64,000 bases of DNA from Heterobilharzia americana (GCA_944470555.2 OX104127.1:45436934-45500933); one strand, 5' to 3'; numbered from the stretch's first letter, positions 21,370 to 33,698 are shown. Notes: generated from the sequence alone by a model not told the origin. Translations and numbers: made by a program.

Positions 21370-22350
21370 GCAAGACTGACTTTTCTGAATGTCTTTGCAT
21401 GTAGCGGGTACTCTGAGTAGGAAGTTCCATCCAAATCAACATAGGACCAGGCATTACTGCGTAACGGTCCGAGTTGCCACACCAGTACATCAAGTAAGAA
21501 GGCAGGGAAGTGGAACATAAAGAAAATCCGGTCGAAAGGAATATAAAGTACTGAATGAGAGAAAAGATGGTGAGGTTTGGTATAGCGTTAAGATGAGGAT
21601 AATGTGTGTATACATCTGTGCTACTGATATTGGTTCTGAGCCATATCACCTAGTCTCCAACCACTGGTTTCTTCTCTTCCGTGGACCCCAACCGGTTAGT
21701 TTGCATCGCCACACATGGCTCAAAGCAACACTCAGAGACTTCATACACTGGTGCCATGTTTTAGTCTGGCCACCTCGGGTCTTTTCCCAGCCTAAACCTA
21801 CTTTGGCCAACATTGTGTGACGAGGCAATCAGCAACTAGTCATACGTACCACATGTCCCAACCATATCAGGCGATGGAGGTTCACAACCGTGTAAACTGA
21901 CTTACCTCTTCTCCCTAAAACTACGCCTGACTTCTGCGTTACTCATGTAGTGATATCACGGAATATGGCCTATACTACGAAGACAACGGTGGCCAAATAC
22001 CTGAACCTTTCTCATATCTTCCACTTTCAGTGGTCATGTTTCACAGGCATGCAGTAGGACGGAGCGGATTGCTGTGCAGTACACACGATCCTTAATCGAC
22101 AATCGGATGTCACGGCGGCGCCACAGGTGGTGACCGATAGCTGCTGCCTTGACGTGGTGGTCGAGCTTGCGTATCACAATGACCCAACGCGCTGTGCTGG
22201 TGGGGCACTTGTTCCCTCGAGGTCCTACCACACCGGAAAGGTCTGTTGGGTAGTGTTTAGACTAAAAGCCATTACCGTTGTGGTGTTAATTGCTACGCTA
22301 TGATGGAGGTCTGAGGGTTATCTCGCACTGTTACTAGCCGGATGAGGTCT
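21370..22350 (-). pseudogene. RTE-like LINE family B fragment, C-terminal region and 3' end
   Basis: The minus strand reads MLAKVGLGWEKTRGGQTKTW and HQCMKSLSVALSHVWRC (21,660-21,820), the post-RT region of the family, and LWRRRDIRLSIKDRVYC (22,070-22,140), which lies between them and the palm in intact copies. About 21,430-21,600 matches 24,255-24,440 and probably represents the shared 3' untranslated end. Stops and a lost palm make it inert. Confidence 0.75.
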
Positions 22351-22599
22351 GACAGCAGTAAGGTGTTTCCCTTGGATAACCAGCAGTTCCATGCTGATGC
22401 TGCCTTCTCAGTGGAAGGGGCGGTTAGAAATGGTGGACCTTCAAAATACCCATGGTCTGCCGGGACGGCGGTGTTGGTTCATTTGTCGTATGTCTTCGAC
22501 CATCTATCCCCAAAACAACGTTACACAAAAGGCTGCATGTGACAGGCCTTAAGCAGATGTCCGATGGGCTTTGTGGTCACACAAATCTCTTTCAGATAC

Positions 22600-23035
22600 C
22601 TTAAGAAGAAATAGCCTTCCACGGTATTGGCAGCCGGGAGGTGTCAACCACCCTCACAACTCTGCCAGCATTCGGGTTCCTTCAGACTGCTATCCACTCC
22701 CCCCATCATTGCCTTCTAATCTTCTTTCGTGTCTCTCAATTAACGATACTACATCATCAATTTCTCCTAGCTCTGCAGCTTTCGACAACTATCCGAGTCC
22801 ATAGAACAGCATCCTTGGTCTCCTTAAACCGCGCTCTAAATTATACATTCGAGCCTTTAATGTCTGCACCCTCCGTCAAGTTGATCAATAGGCTTAATTG
22901 GCCAAGACTAGCAACTCGGGCCATGGATGTGTGCTGTGTCTGTGAGACTCGCATGCAGGACCCAGGTGCGGTTATTCACCTGACCTCTCCCGGAAGTTCC
23001 ATCAGTCCTAACTATATGGCTGGTGACCGAAACTA
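22600..23035 (+). pseudogene. RTE-like LINE family B fragment, 5' region and endonuclease start
   Basis: The plus strand reads AMDVCCVCETRMQDPGAVIH and LTSPGSSISPNY near 22,920-23,015, the endonuclease N-terminus (the CxCETR block holds the catalytic glutamate). 22,640-22,860 resembles 23,690-23,880 and the inverse of 27,260-27,400, so it is the family's 5' leader. It is cut off shortly after. Confidence 0.7.
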
Positions 23036-23089
23036 AGTACGAATACATGGGATTCGTTCTGCTTACATTTACAAACTCCACTTGTACTG

Positions 23090-23345
23090 CTGGCGTAGGA
23101 TACTTGGTTGTCAGCTAGCTAAGATAATGCGTGCCAGGCCGATAGCTGCTACCTCGAAGTTATGGTCGAGCTTGCTGTACCGCAATGACCCACCGAGTTG
23201 CACTAAATGGAACTCTTGTTCTCTCGATATTATACTATGCCATAAAGGTCTACTTGATGATAAGACGAAAAGCAGTTACAGTATTGTTGTTAGCTGCCAT
23301 GCTATGATGGTGGTCCGAGGTCGAAGCTGCATTGCTGCCTGGACA
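23090..23345 (-). repeat. Family B fragment resembling 22,110-22,345
   Basis: The DNA is a diverged relative of 22,110-22,345 in the same orientation (shared blocks GCTGCTACCT/GCTGCTGCCT, GGTCGAGCTTG and CAATGACCCA). It lies about 1 kb downstream, giving a tandem look. No frame survives. Confidence 0.55.
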
Positions 23346-23639
23346 GGGGAGTGGTGTCTCGCGCTAGTGGTCAGCAACACCATGTTCATACTGCCATCTT
23401 GATAGGAAGAGAGGACTAGAGAAGGTAGGTACCATAATTAGCACACCCCTACCCATCCCATGGTGTCTCGGCTCCGACATAATGAGTTTCTTCTAATTAA
23501 GTGTTAAAACGGCCAAATCATATACGCATTCCTGAGAAGGCCGTATGACAGCCCTCAAGGAGATATCATTTGAGATCTGCGGTCACACTAACTTTTTTCT
23601 CCACGTACTCTTCAGAAATTAGGCTACAAACTACTCTGT

Positions 23640-24060
23640 AGTGGCCGACTATGTTTAGACTTTTTGCAAGCTATTTTAAGACACTGAGCTACAGCTTGTT
23701 AGCACTCAAGCTCCTTCAGATGACTATCAACCTTCGACATGTTTTCCTTCTAGTCTCCATTCAGCTCTCCCGGGCAATATACCCACTACATCTCCAATTT
23801 CTCTCAGTTCTGCAGTTCCTGGTAATCATCTGAGTTAGCAGCATGATATATGTACTGAAACCACGATGCAAATCACATGTTGGAGCTTTCAATATCCACA
23901 CCCTCCATCAAATTGGCAGACAAGCTTCGCTAGTTACAACCCCGCCATCTTGGACCATGGGCGTGTGCTATATCACACTAAGGGCAGGTAGCGTGTACTG
24001 CGCAACATTCAGATTTGTTCTCTAACGGGGAAATGCCACTGAAGATGGCGACATCAGAAG
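23640..24060 (+). pseudogene. Family B fragment, 5' leader and endonuclease start
   Basis: 23,690-23,960 is close to the reverse complement of 27,165-27,400. It reads MIYVLKPRCKSHVGAFNIHT and LHQIGRQASLVTTPPS on the plus strand, the first residues of the family's endonuclease. It is truncated after about 24,020. Confidence 0.7.
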
Positions 24061-24164
24061 GCCTCAGTTGTTCAACGCTGCTGTCTAATTAGCACTGACT
24101 AGGAGTTGTGCACCAATCCGTTAATAGGACATAGTCTCCGGTAATATATGTAAGTCAGTTGATA

Positions 24165-24250
24165 CGATTGTGAACCTTCATCAACTCACATATCTGGGAC
24201 ATAGGTTGCGCAGTCGCTCTCTACCTCGTCTCACTGTTTGACGGACAGTA
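24165..24250 (+). repeat. Family B fragment, C-terminal WLGH-like block
   Basis: The plus strand reads VDTIVNLHQLTYLGHRLRSR, the block just after the RT in this LINE family (usual form LRWLGHVLRM). It abuts a minus-strand copy near 24,250. Confidence 0.55.
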
Positions 24251-27200
24251 ACATGGGATTACACATTACTGTGTGATGGTCTAGGTCGCCACACTTCATA
24301 TCGGCACATCAAGCGAGAATGCGCTATGAAAGATAAGGAAACGAAGAAGAGAGCAGTAAAAAGTAGTAGACAGTCGTGATAAGATAGGAAGGAGGACTAA
24401 GATAATACTGAATTTGCTATGACAATTAAGATGGTGTGTGGGTACATCTGGGCCATCGAGATCAATTATGAGCCGTGTGACACCTAGGGCGTCCAATTAC
24501 AGCCTTTTGTTATCACGTGGACCCCCACCGGGAAGTCTCCGTTTCCCTATATGGCTCGGCCCAACAGTCAAAGACTTCGTCGGGAGATACAATGTTTTAC
24601 TCTGGCCGCCCCTAACCTTTTTCTACCCAAGACCTACATCAACTAATATTGTGTGGCCGGACAGACGGTGACTAGGCATGCGTAGTACAAATCCCAGACA
24701 TCTGAGCCCGATGAAGCTTCACAACCTCAACTAACTTTTCTTTTCTTCCTAAAACTCTGCTCCTGAATTCCACATTATTGATGTGGTGACACTATGATAC
24801 GGTCTAGCTACGAAGACAACGGTGGTTGGACACCTGAAGCCTTCTCATATCCTCTGCCTTTAATGACCATGTTTCACGTCCATGTAATAGAACTCAGCAA
24901 ACTGCAGCGCAGTACGCTCGATCCTTAATAGATGATTGGACTTCATGACGACGCTATAAATCGTGTAACCCTTATGTATCCCTGCGGAAATCTTAGCCAC
25001 CAACCCACCAGGGTTGGCCGGACTTACCAGGTAGATGAGGTGGTCAATACCCCCAACCACTTGTTAGACGAAGGACTAACATAGACCAGTCCTAGAACAA
25101 CAAGTAGCATTTTGGGGATGAAAAACTCATCCTGAATATCCTCAAATTGCCGTTCAGTGTGTTCAGAAAACTCTGCACCTTGTCAGGGTCCTCACCTAAC
25201 AGGATTATGTCATCTGCATACTCTATATCTACCAAAGGTTCTCCTGTGATAAAATCAATCCCTATGAAATCAGACAACGGAAGGACGACCTCCATAGACA
25301 CGTCTATGATGAAGTTGAATAAGAATGGAGAGAGCGGACATCACTTGATATATACAAATCACTAGAGTACCTAACATGCTCACAGGTGTGCGAGTATAGA
25401 ACCTCCAACTTACTCAACACCCCTTTAAGCGAGCGACATTGCAGCAAGTCTTCTCGATCGACGAAGTCAAATTTCGCCTTCACGTCGAGAAATACAGCCA
25501 ATGTCGGTTGCAGGTAATCGTCCCTGGGTCCGTGAACCTGGTAGAGGGTGAATATCTGGTGGACACACTCATAGTCAAGTCTGAAGCCTGCCTGGTTTCT
25601 ATAAGGTTTTGCTACTCCCGAGCTTCACTAAGATGTCTTATGACTGTAGAACGTAGAGTCTTAGACAATCTTCATCAGGCTGATTCCCCTGAGCATTTCC
25701 CCCCTTTTTTGAAGACTGGAACAACCAGTCAGATGGATCATGTCTCATTCCTAACACTTCGGTTCATCTAACCACAATAGTCCAGGACCACCGCCCTTTA
25801 ATATATATTCAGTACCAGCTCATCTGCCCCTTATTTTACTTACAGCCTTCCCAACATGGCGATAGTTAGAAGCTCTATTTCAGTGCTCCATTCAACACCC
25901 AACTGGATAGTGGACAACTGGAGGTCAACTGAACTATTCCGCCCATCGTTCCAGACGTCTCTCATGTGAGTCGCAGGACCATCTTTCTCCAACAGGGTCT
26001 CACTAACCACTGACCTATTTGAATCAGCTTCCTTGATAAGTGTAAGTAGCTGAATACTGTTACCTATCGTCACTGTCTTTTCCATCTCTTTAGCCTTCAC
26101 TACCCACCGCTGCTAGCTGTCATTGCGTAGACTTTTTGTCGGCTTACATTTGAGTTGCTTCCGCTTCTCATTGTGATCGGAGCCTGCATGAATGTGTTCA
26201 CGCTCACCCACTAGTACAAATAAAGCTGCTGATACCCACTCTTCCTACCGAAAATCGTTCTGAGAGTCAGTTATGGTCTTTAACGCTGTTTTTATAGCAA
26301 ACTGGAGATGGTTTCTCCAAGACAAGTGCTGTCCTGTCCTGACAACTGTCTAGCTAATTTTTCGCTCGAGCAGTCTTGGTAATCTCATTGTCCAGCTGCG
26401 ATCGCAGTGGTCTATTCCTTATAGTCTTTATACATCCATCTAGGTACAGTCACAGTGCCCGAACCAACGCGCGGTCGTTGTCCAAATGCGTGCTGTAGGA
26501 GGAGCGGATATTTTTCACCGAACCTCTCCAGTGATAACTGATAGCAATATTTTCTACTTGTGTCCACCGTCGAGTTAAGGTCGGTTGACCCCACGTCAGA
26601 CAATGTTTCTCTCTATGTCCAAACTTCGTGCTGCTCAGAAATAAATGGTCGTCTAAGCACAGTTGTAGCAGGTGACTGTGTTATCTGGTCTTTCGTTTGG
26701 AATTCCGAGAGTGCCTTCCTGTCTGACTTAGCTTGGATACTTGTGCATTGAAATCACTTGCTACAACAACCACGCCTTAGTGTTTGGCTTTTGAAAAGAA
26801 GCCAGACAGTTTTTAGTAGAACTCATCCTTCACTTCTTCCGAACTGCAGTCAGCCGGTGGGTAAGGTGAGACTACAGAGATGATGGTGAGTACCACTATT
26901 TGTTTTAGTTCTAAGTGTGCTATTCAGTCGAACAGTTTACAGGTGACTGTCAACTGGGACCCAGGCGAGTAGTGCACTTTCTGCCTAAGCACTTTATGCT
27001 ATACTTATACCTACAGCACCGCTAGAACTAGCCATCGAATCCCCATAAAATTGAAGTTTGAATTTCGTGAATTCATCATATTAGCCTTGTGAGTTTAAGT
27101 GAATAACTGAAATTGGGTTCTGCGTGCATGTCTCGCGAACATAGCACACACATGCTCCGAGATGGCGGGGTTGTGACTAGCGAAGCTTGTCTGCCGATTT

Positions 27201-27310
27201 GACGGAGGGTGCGGATATTGAAAGCTCCAACGTGTGATTTGCATCGTGGTTTCAGTATATATGTCATGCTGCTGCACTAACTCAGATGATTATCAAGAAC
27301 TGCAGAATTG
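24250..27310 (-). pseudogene. RTE-like LINE family B, nearly full-length decayed copy
   Basis: On the minus strand all parts occur in order. The endonuclease start is at 27,076-27,277 (CKSHVGAFNIRTLRQIG). The endonuclease end is near 26,410-26,700 (TKFGHREKHCLTWGQPTLT, then TRRWTQVENIAISYHWRGS across a frame change). The linker is at 25,840-26,100 (KEMEKTVTIGNSIQLL, LLEKDGPATHMRD). RT blocks follow: FLDVKAKFDFVDRED near 25,450-25,495 and VDIEYADDIILLGED at about 25,200-25,230. The C-terminal part at 24,440-24,960 is degraded. Many stops occur. This copy is the best local guide to the family's architecture. Confidence 0.8.
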
Positions 27311-27769
27311 AGAGAAATTGGAGATATGGTAGGTATATTGCTTGAGGGGTGTGAAGGAAGAATAGAATATGAGCATGTGATCTGAGGGGAATTGATTACT
27401 GATAGCTGTCAGGGTGACTGACACTTGCTGGATACCCCCACCGTTGAAGGCCCTCTTCTGAGCTACTTGAAAAAGAAGGGTTACTGTGTGACCACAGAGT
27501 CTTAGAAGATATCTTATGATGCCGATCTCGTGGGGTTAACATATGTTTGTTACTTTAGTTTGTTTTGTGCAAATCCAGCTATGAACACATATTGTAGACA
27601 CTGGTAAACTGCTTGGTAGAAGGAAGTGTTCTCTTTTTACTGCCGATCCTTTTAGCCCTCTCCCGTTCCCATTGGGAAGCCAGCGTCTCACTGTTGGTCA
27701 CCTACAAGAAACACCTAACTCCTAAACTGCAGTGAAAATAAGTAACGTCGTTTGGCGCAAAAGGGCATG
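27311..27769. other. Probable family B leader, otherwise unrecognised
   Basis: 27,311-27,400 still resembles the 5' leader shared with 23,690-23,830. The rest to 27,769 shows no motifs. Confidence 0.4.
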
Positions 27770-29613
27770 AATTATTATTATTATTTGTCCCTTGGGTTCC
27801 TAATGGAACATAGGGCTTTAGTAGCACGTCTCCAATGCGCTCTGTCCTTGTAAATCTTTTCAACCTGGCTCCACGACAGCCCACAACCTCTCATTTCCTC
27901 CTCGCACGATCTCCTCCATGTCACCTTCAGCTGGGACGCCCAACTCGTCGCTCCTCATCTGGGTTCCACTCGAGGGCCTGGCCTTGCGCGTGATGTCCCC
28001 AGTTGGCCTTCTCAGTGTATGCCTAATCCAATCCATCTCCACTTCCTTCTGCATATTTGTTGGGTGGTAGATTCTTGGTTGGTTCGTTCCCAGAGTTCCT
28101 TATTGCTTATTCTTTCTGGTCATCTGATCTTCAGTAACGAGCGTAGGCAGTTGTTGATGAATGTCTGTAGTTTGTTTGAAATCCCTCCCGTAACGCGTCA
28201 AGTCTCTGAGCCTTACAGGAGCACTGACTTGACATTGGTGTTGAAAATCCGGATCTTGTTCTTTGTGCTGAGTGCAGAAGATCTCCACACTGGTTTCACG
28301 TTAATGGACGCCTGCCCTGCTTTTCCGATCCTGGCTTTGACGTCATCGTCTGTGCTGCCTAGGCAGGTAGGTGAAAGAGGCTACCTCCTCTAGGTTTCTC
28401 TCGTTGATGGTGATTGGAGCTTGTTGTTGGTGGTGGTGGTTGGTGTTGGGTATCTTCATCACCTCAGTCTTCTCTACGTTAACTTGAAGTCCCGTCTTGG
28501 CTGCCCTACCTCGCCTCTTCTGTCAACTTGTTAGTTTTCGCCTGTAGATCTTCAAGTTTGTGTGACAGTAGACATCAGTCGTTGGCGAAATCCAAGTCTT
28601 CTAGGATATTTACCCGGTCCAGCATATCCCCCTCTTCTCGCTCTTCACAGTTGTTTGTTGCATGATCCAGTCGACCACAATCAGGAAGATCATGGGTGAT
28701 ATTAGGCAGCCTTGTCTTACTCCTTCGCGTCTTCGCTTCAAAGGCATCACTGAGTTTCCCATTGTGAATTACTTGGCATGTGGCGTCTTCCCATAGTTGT
28801 TGAATGAGATTGATAAAGGTTTGTGGTATTCCGTAGCGTTGAAGCAGTTTCCAGATTACTTCTCGGTCGACACTGTCAAAGGCCTTCTCAAAGTCAATGA
28901 AGTTGAGTTAGGATAGAGGGTTGACTGCCATTCTATACTCTGTTCTATGATGATGCGAGGCGTTGTAATTTGGTCCGCATATGATTTGTACTTCCTGAAT
29001 CCAGTCTGTTCCGGTCGTAGTTTTGAATCAAGTGCATCCTTTAGTCTCTCCAGGATGAAGCGGCTTAATATTTTGCTTTGGGTAGACAGGAGCGTGATTA
29101 CTCGCCAGTCCTTGCAAAGACTTAGGTCGCTCTTCTTTGGGAGTTTGATCAGGTAGTCCTTCCAATCTGCAGGTACCTTCCCTTCCTTCCAGACCTTCTG
29201 CAATAGTGGTGTGAGCATGTCCGCTGTTGTCTCTGTGTCTGTTCTCGGTGCTTCTGGCGGGATTCCATCTGGTCCTGCTGATTTCCCATATTTCAGTAGC
29301 TTTATGGCGTTCAGGACGTCCACTTTTGTTGGAGGATTTATTTTCACTTGTAGTTCAGCAGCTGCAGGTGGTATTTCTGGAAGAAGTTCAGGTGGTCGTC
29401 GATTCAAGAGCTTTTTGAAGTGGTCGGCCCATAGTTTCTTTCGTTTCTCTTTTCTGGTAATCATATTTCCTTCATCATCTTTTATTGTTTTCATCTGCGT
29501 TGATCTCCTCCCAGATAGTAACCTGGTTATTTGATACAATGTTGTCAGGTCTCTCTTACTTGCAGCCAGTTCTATTTCAGTTGCCAATATTTCGTAGAAG
29601 TGTCTTTTGTTTT
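27770..29613 (-). pseudogene. RTE-clade (SR2-like) LINE copy A2, 5'-truncated
   Basis: The frame 28,856-29,587 gives a long stretch of linker and RT: LTTLYQITRLLSGRRST, KKLWADHFKKLLNRRPPELL, GKSAGPDGIPPEAPRTDTET, ADWKDYLIKLPKKSDLSLC and ILERLKDALDSKLRPEQTGF. Lower down are the FADD region (near 28,590), the C-terminal blocks (28,100-28,430) and the end RHTLRRPTGDITRKARP near 27,950-28,030. The 3' tail is an ATT run at 27,770-27,785, matching the tail position of copy A1. The 5' end is cut at 29,613, exactly where the long inverted repeat begins, within KNKRHFYE. Confidence 0.88.
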
Positions 29614-31165
29614 AGTCCGGTGGGGCTTATTTATACTTTGACAGTGTATTTTGCATCAAGAGTCTGTAATACATTTATTCAAAACTCCTTTAATTTATCA
29701 GAACTCCTGTCTTTAGAAGTACATAATCACATCCTGCTTGGCTTCTGATATTTCGGGGATTTTAGATGACCTCCCCTTACTGACTGTTTACATAAAAAAG
29801 TGCTGAACCTTAGTAACTCAACTATCAATCTACAGACAAACAAATAAACCAACGCAGAACCTCGCACGCAAGTGCACCGGCTGAAGTTGACACACTTCGC
29901 AGTAGTACACAAATAACAAAATGATAGAAAAAGATTGATCTCAAAGAAGAGAAAGGTGCACAGGAGAGGAAAGGGAAATTAAAAACCAAAGATAGTCACA
30001 ACATTCAAGCTTTAGAGCAAATTAAAGAGGGAATACATCTGCGTCACTGTGACCAGTTTTCAGCCATGTTACCAAGAGGCATCAACCACTGATTCCTTTC
30101 TTCTCGGGGACCCCAACTAGGCAGTCTACATTTTCCCACACAGCTCATACCAACAGTCATAGATTTCATCGACTGGTGCCAGGTCCTGGTCTAGCCACAC
30201 TGAACCCCCTCCCAACCTAATCCAAATTCCTCTAACATCCTAAGTCGAGGTAGGTGGTGGCTCGACATGCGCAGTACATGTCTAATCCACCTCAGCCGAT
30301 AAAGTTTCACAATCGCATCGACTAACCTGGCTCTCTTTCCTACGTCCGTTCACCTGACCTCGACATTGTATACGTGTTGATTCCATCACAACCAACCAAT
30401 GCTACGAAGAAACTTACAGTCAGAGATATGTAACCACTTCTTATCTCCAGTTTTCAATGACCATGTGTCGTAGCCGTATAACAGGATATTTCGTCAGTCG
30501 GTGCCAGATATGATGCAAGCTGGCAAATGCCAGAAGAGTCTTCTGTATCCGTCAGCAACCGGCTGCTTTGGACTGACGCTACTCGCCAAATAAGTGAAGT
30601 AGTTAACGTACTCAACCAATTCACTGCCTATCACTAAACTGGAAGTAATTGCAGATCAGTCCTGGAGCATCATTTTACACTTGAAAGGTGCGAAACGCGT
30701 GCCAAACATACTCAGATTTCTACTCAAAGGGTTCAGAAGACTCTGTATTTTGTCAGTATCTTCACTTAGCAGGGTAATATCGTCTGCATATTCAGAAGTC
30801 AACCTGATGACCTCCATGGAGTGGGTCAATCTCTGTGAAATCAGAAGTAAACAAGGTTGCGTTCAATAGTACATCTATAAAGAAATTGGTGACAGTGGGC
30901 ATCTCTGACGGACACGACTAGTCGCAGTCAAATCAGATGACAACTCTCCATAGACCCTTATACGGCTGTGTGAGTTCGAGTAAAGAGCTTCGATTAGCGC
31001 TACATACTTGCAAGGTACTTCTTTCACAACCAGACACCACCACCACACCTCACGGTCGAATACCGCGTTCAGGTCAAAAAATATGGCAAGTGTCGGGTGC
31101 CGGCAGTTATGACTGTGTTCCAGAACTTATCGAAGGGTGAAAATATGGTGGGTGAACCCTTTTTC
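29614..31165 (+). repeat. Left arm of a 1,552-bp near-perfect inverted repeat
   Basis: Position p in this arm pairs with 63,064 minus p in the right arm, with no length change from end to end. I compared most of the arm base by base and found only two mismatches, at 29,621 and 29,623, within 10 bp of the outer edge. It contains the RT palm and C-terminal part of a family B LINE in minus orientation, plus about 430 bp of probable 3' untranslated sequence. Confidence 0.95.
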
Positions 31166-31890
31166 AGGTCTGAAACTTGCCTGGTCTTCTTGAGTTTTTT
31201 GTTTTCGAGCTCTAGTAAGTAAGGTATCGAGTAACTATGGGCCCTAGTATCTCGGACAAGAAATTATTTAAACTAATTCTTCGATAGTTGTCACAGGAAG
31301 ACCCCTCTTTCTTCTTATAGACTGTCATGACCAAAGAAGTAGATCCATCCGATGGCACTGCGCTGATTCCTATACACTACTTAGTACCTTTGTCACTCTA
31401 ATCACCAATTTCCTACCTCCATCCTTGAAAACTTCAGATAGCAAACTGTCAGATCCTGCTGCTTTGCATTGTTTCAGGCTTGGTATAGCTTTCTTAACTT
31501 CAGGGAGAACTGGAGGACCGATATCCACGTCACACTGAGTTCATGCTGCATGTTTAACTGGTGAAGAGTTGTTGAGGTCCAGTTGAACTGCGTTTCAAAG
31601 TCTTCTGCCCAACGTTCTAGTCGTCTATCATGGGAGTTTGTCAGTGGTCCATCCTTTTCGGTGATGGTTTCACTCAGCATCGTCCTTTTCTTGCTGGTAT
31701 CCTTAATAAGCCTAAATAGTTGCTGAGTATAACCCAACGCTGATATCTTCTCCATCTCTCTCACTTTCGTCACCCACCACTGCTCGCGATCATTGCGAAG
31801 ACTCTTGGTCAGCCTACATTTGATTTGCTTTCGCTCTTCGTCAGAGCTAGCTTGAATGAGTCGTCTCATATCTCTAAATCATTTCGGATG
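29990..31890 (-). pseudogene. RTE-like LINE family B, 5'-truncated copy spanning left arm and spacer
   Basis: The minus strand reads continuously from the spacer into the left arm. The linker at 31,474-31,869 has RCRLTKSLRNDREQWW-like sequence, REMEKISALGYTQQLFRLIK, ITEKDGPLTNSHDRRLERWA and EDFETQFNW. The palm in the arm near 30,770-30,860 is damaged at the YADD box (SEYADDIT across a frame change). The C-terminal region at 30,060-30,400 includes the RWIRHVLRM block. The endonuclease is absent. Confidence 0.8.
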
Positions 31891-31898
31891 ACGTTGGG
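31166..31898. other. Spacer of the long inverted repeat
   Basis: 733 bp present once, coding on the minus strand for the family B linker and RT start. It is continuous with the left arm, so the right arm is the added, inverted copy. Confidence 0.85.
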
Positions 31899-33450
31899 GA
31901 AAAAGGGTTCACCCACCATATTTTCACCCTTCGATAAGTTCTGGAACACAGTCATAACTGCCGGCACCCGACACTTGCCATATTTTTTGACCTGAACGCG
32001 GTATTCGACCGTGAGGTGTGGTGGTGGTGTCTGGTTGTGAAAGAAGTACCTTGCAAGTATGTAGCGCTAATCGAAGCTCTTTACTCGAACTCACACAGCC
32101 GTATAAGGGTCTATGGAGAGTTGTCATCTGATTTGACTGCGACTAGTCGTGTCCGTCAGAGATGCCCACTGTCACCAATTTCTTTATAGATGTACTATTG
32201 AACGCAACCTTGTTTACTTCTGATTTCACAGAGATTGACCCACTCCATGGAGGTCATCAGGTTGACTTCTGAATATGCAGACGATATTACCCTGCTAAGT
32301 GAAGATACTGACAAAATACAGAGTCTTCTGAACCCTTTGAGTAGAAATCTGAGTATGTTTGGCACGCGTTTCGCACCTTTCAAGTGTAAAATGATGCTCC
32401 AGGACTGATCTGCAATTACTTCCAGTTTAGTGATAGGCAGTGAATTGGTTGAGTACGTTAACTACTTCACTTATTTGGCGAGTAGCGTCAGTCCAAAGCA
32501 GCCGGTTGCTGACGGATACAGAAGACTCTTCTGGCATTTGCCAGCTTGCATCATATCTGGCACCGACTGACGAAATATCCTGTTATACGGCTACGACACA
32601 TGGTCATTGAAAACTGGAGATAAGAAGTGGTTACATATCTCTGACTGTAAGTTTCTTCGTAGCATTGGTTGGTTGTGATGGAATCAACACGTATACAATG
32701 TCGAGGTCAGGTGAACGGACGTAGGAAAGAGAGCCAGGTTAGTCGATGCGATTGTGAAACTTTATCGGCTGAGGTGGATTAGACATGTACTGCGCATGTC
32801 GAGCCACCACCTACCTCGACTTAGGATGTTAGAGGAATTTGGATTAGGTTGGGAGGGGGTTCAGTGTGGCTAGACCAGGACCTGGCACCAGTCGATGAAA
32901 TCTATGACTGTTGGTATGAGCTGTGTGGGAAAATGTAGACTGCCTAGTTGGGGTCCCCGAGAAGAAAGGAATCAGTGGTTGATGCCTCTTGGTAACATGG
33001 CTGAAAACTGGTCACAGTGACGCAGATGTATTCCCTCTTTAATTTGCTCTAAAGCTTGAATGTTGTGACTATCTTTGGTTTTTAATTTCCCTTTCCTCTC
33101 CTGTGCACCTTTCTCTTCTTTGAGATCAATCTTTTTCTATCATTTTGTTATTTGTGTACTACTGCGAAGTGTGTCAACTTCAGCCGGTGCACTTGCGTGC
33201 GAGGTTCTGCGTTGGTTTATTTGTTTGTCTGTAGATTGATAGTTGAGTTACTAAGGTTCAGCACTTTTTTATGTAAACAGTCAGTAAGGGGAGGTCATCT
33301 AAAATCCCCGAAATATCAGAAGCCAAGCAGGATGTGATTATGTACTTCTAAAGACAGGAGTTCTGATAAATTAAAGGAGTTTTGAATAAATGTATTACAG
33401 ACTCTTGATGCAAAATACACTGTCAAAGTATAAATAAGCCTCGCCGGACT
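31899..33450 (-). repeat. Right arm of the 1,552-bp near-perfect inverted repeat
   Basis: This is the inverted duplicate of 29,614-31,165. Its family B content therefore reads on the plus strand, head-to-head with the left copy. The inner break at 31,899 falls in mid-element, next to GGATGACGTTGGGG, with no direct repeat. The outer edge ends CCGGACT, then unrelated GTAACCAAAAG. Confidence 0.95.
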
Positions 33451-33493
33451 GTAACCAAAAGCCTACCATGCTTTCGAGTAAAACTGAGGAGTA

Positions 33494-33698
33494 GTAATTC
33501 CATATTATATTTGTTTATGTGATATAAAGCGCACAGTGATACAGTGTTATTTACTTGATTACGTTTTGAGCATAAATTATTGCTCATAATCATATGATGT
33601 GATTATGAGCAATAATTTATGCTCGAAACGTAATCGAGTAAATAACACTGTATCACTGTGCGCTTTATATCACATAAACAAATCTAATATGGAATTAC
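33494..33698. repeat. 205-bp palindrome built from repeat 'gamma' (copy 2)
   Basis: The axis is at 33,596. Arms run from GTAATTCC at 33,494 to GGAATTAC at 33,698 with only a few mismatches. Each arm is a gamma unit (CGAAACGTAATC, AACACTGTATCACTGTG, AAACAAATCTAATATGG), joined head-to-head at ATTATGAGCAATAATTTATG. The right side continues past the palindrome with CTACCACAGTGCCCAAGTTT as in other copies. Confidence 0.85.

Noticed and set aside
29614..33450. The long inverted repeat as a DNA transposon with terminal inverted repeats
   Set aside because: The arms encode LINE RT and 3' sequence, no transposase is found in the spacer, and no target duplication flanks it (TTTTGTTT against GTAACCAA).
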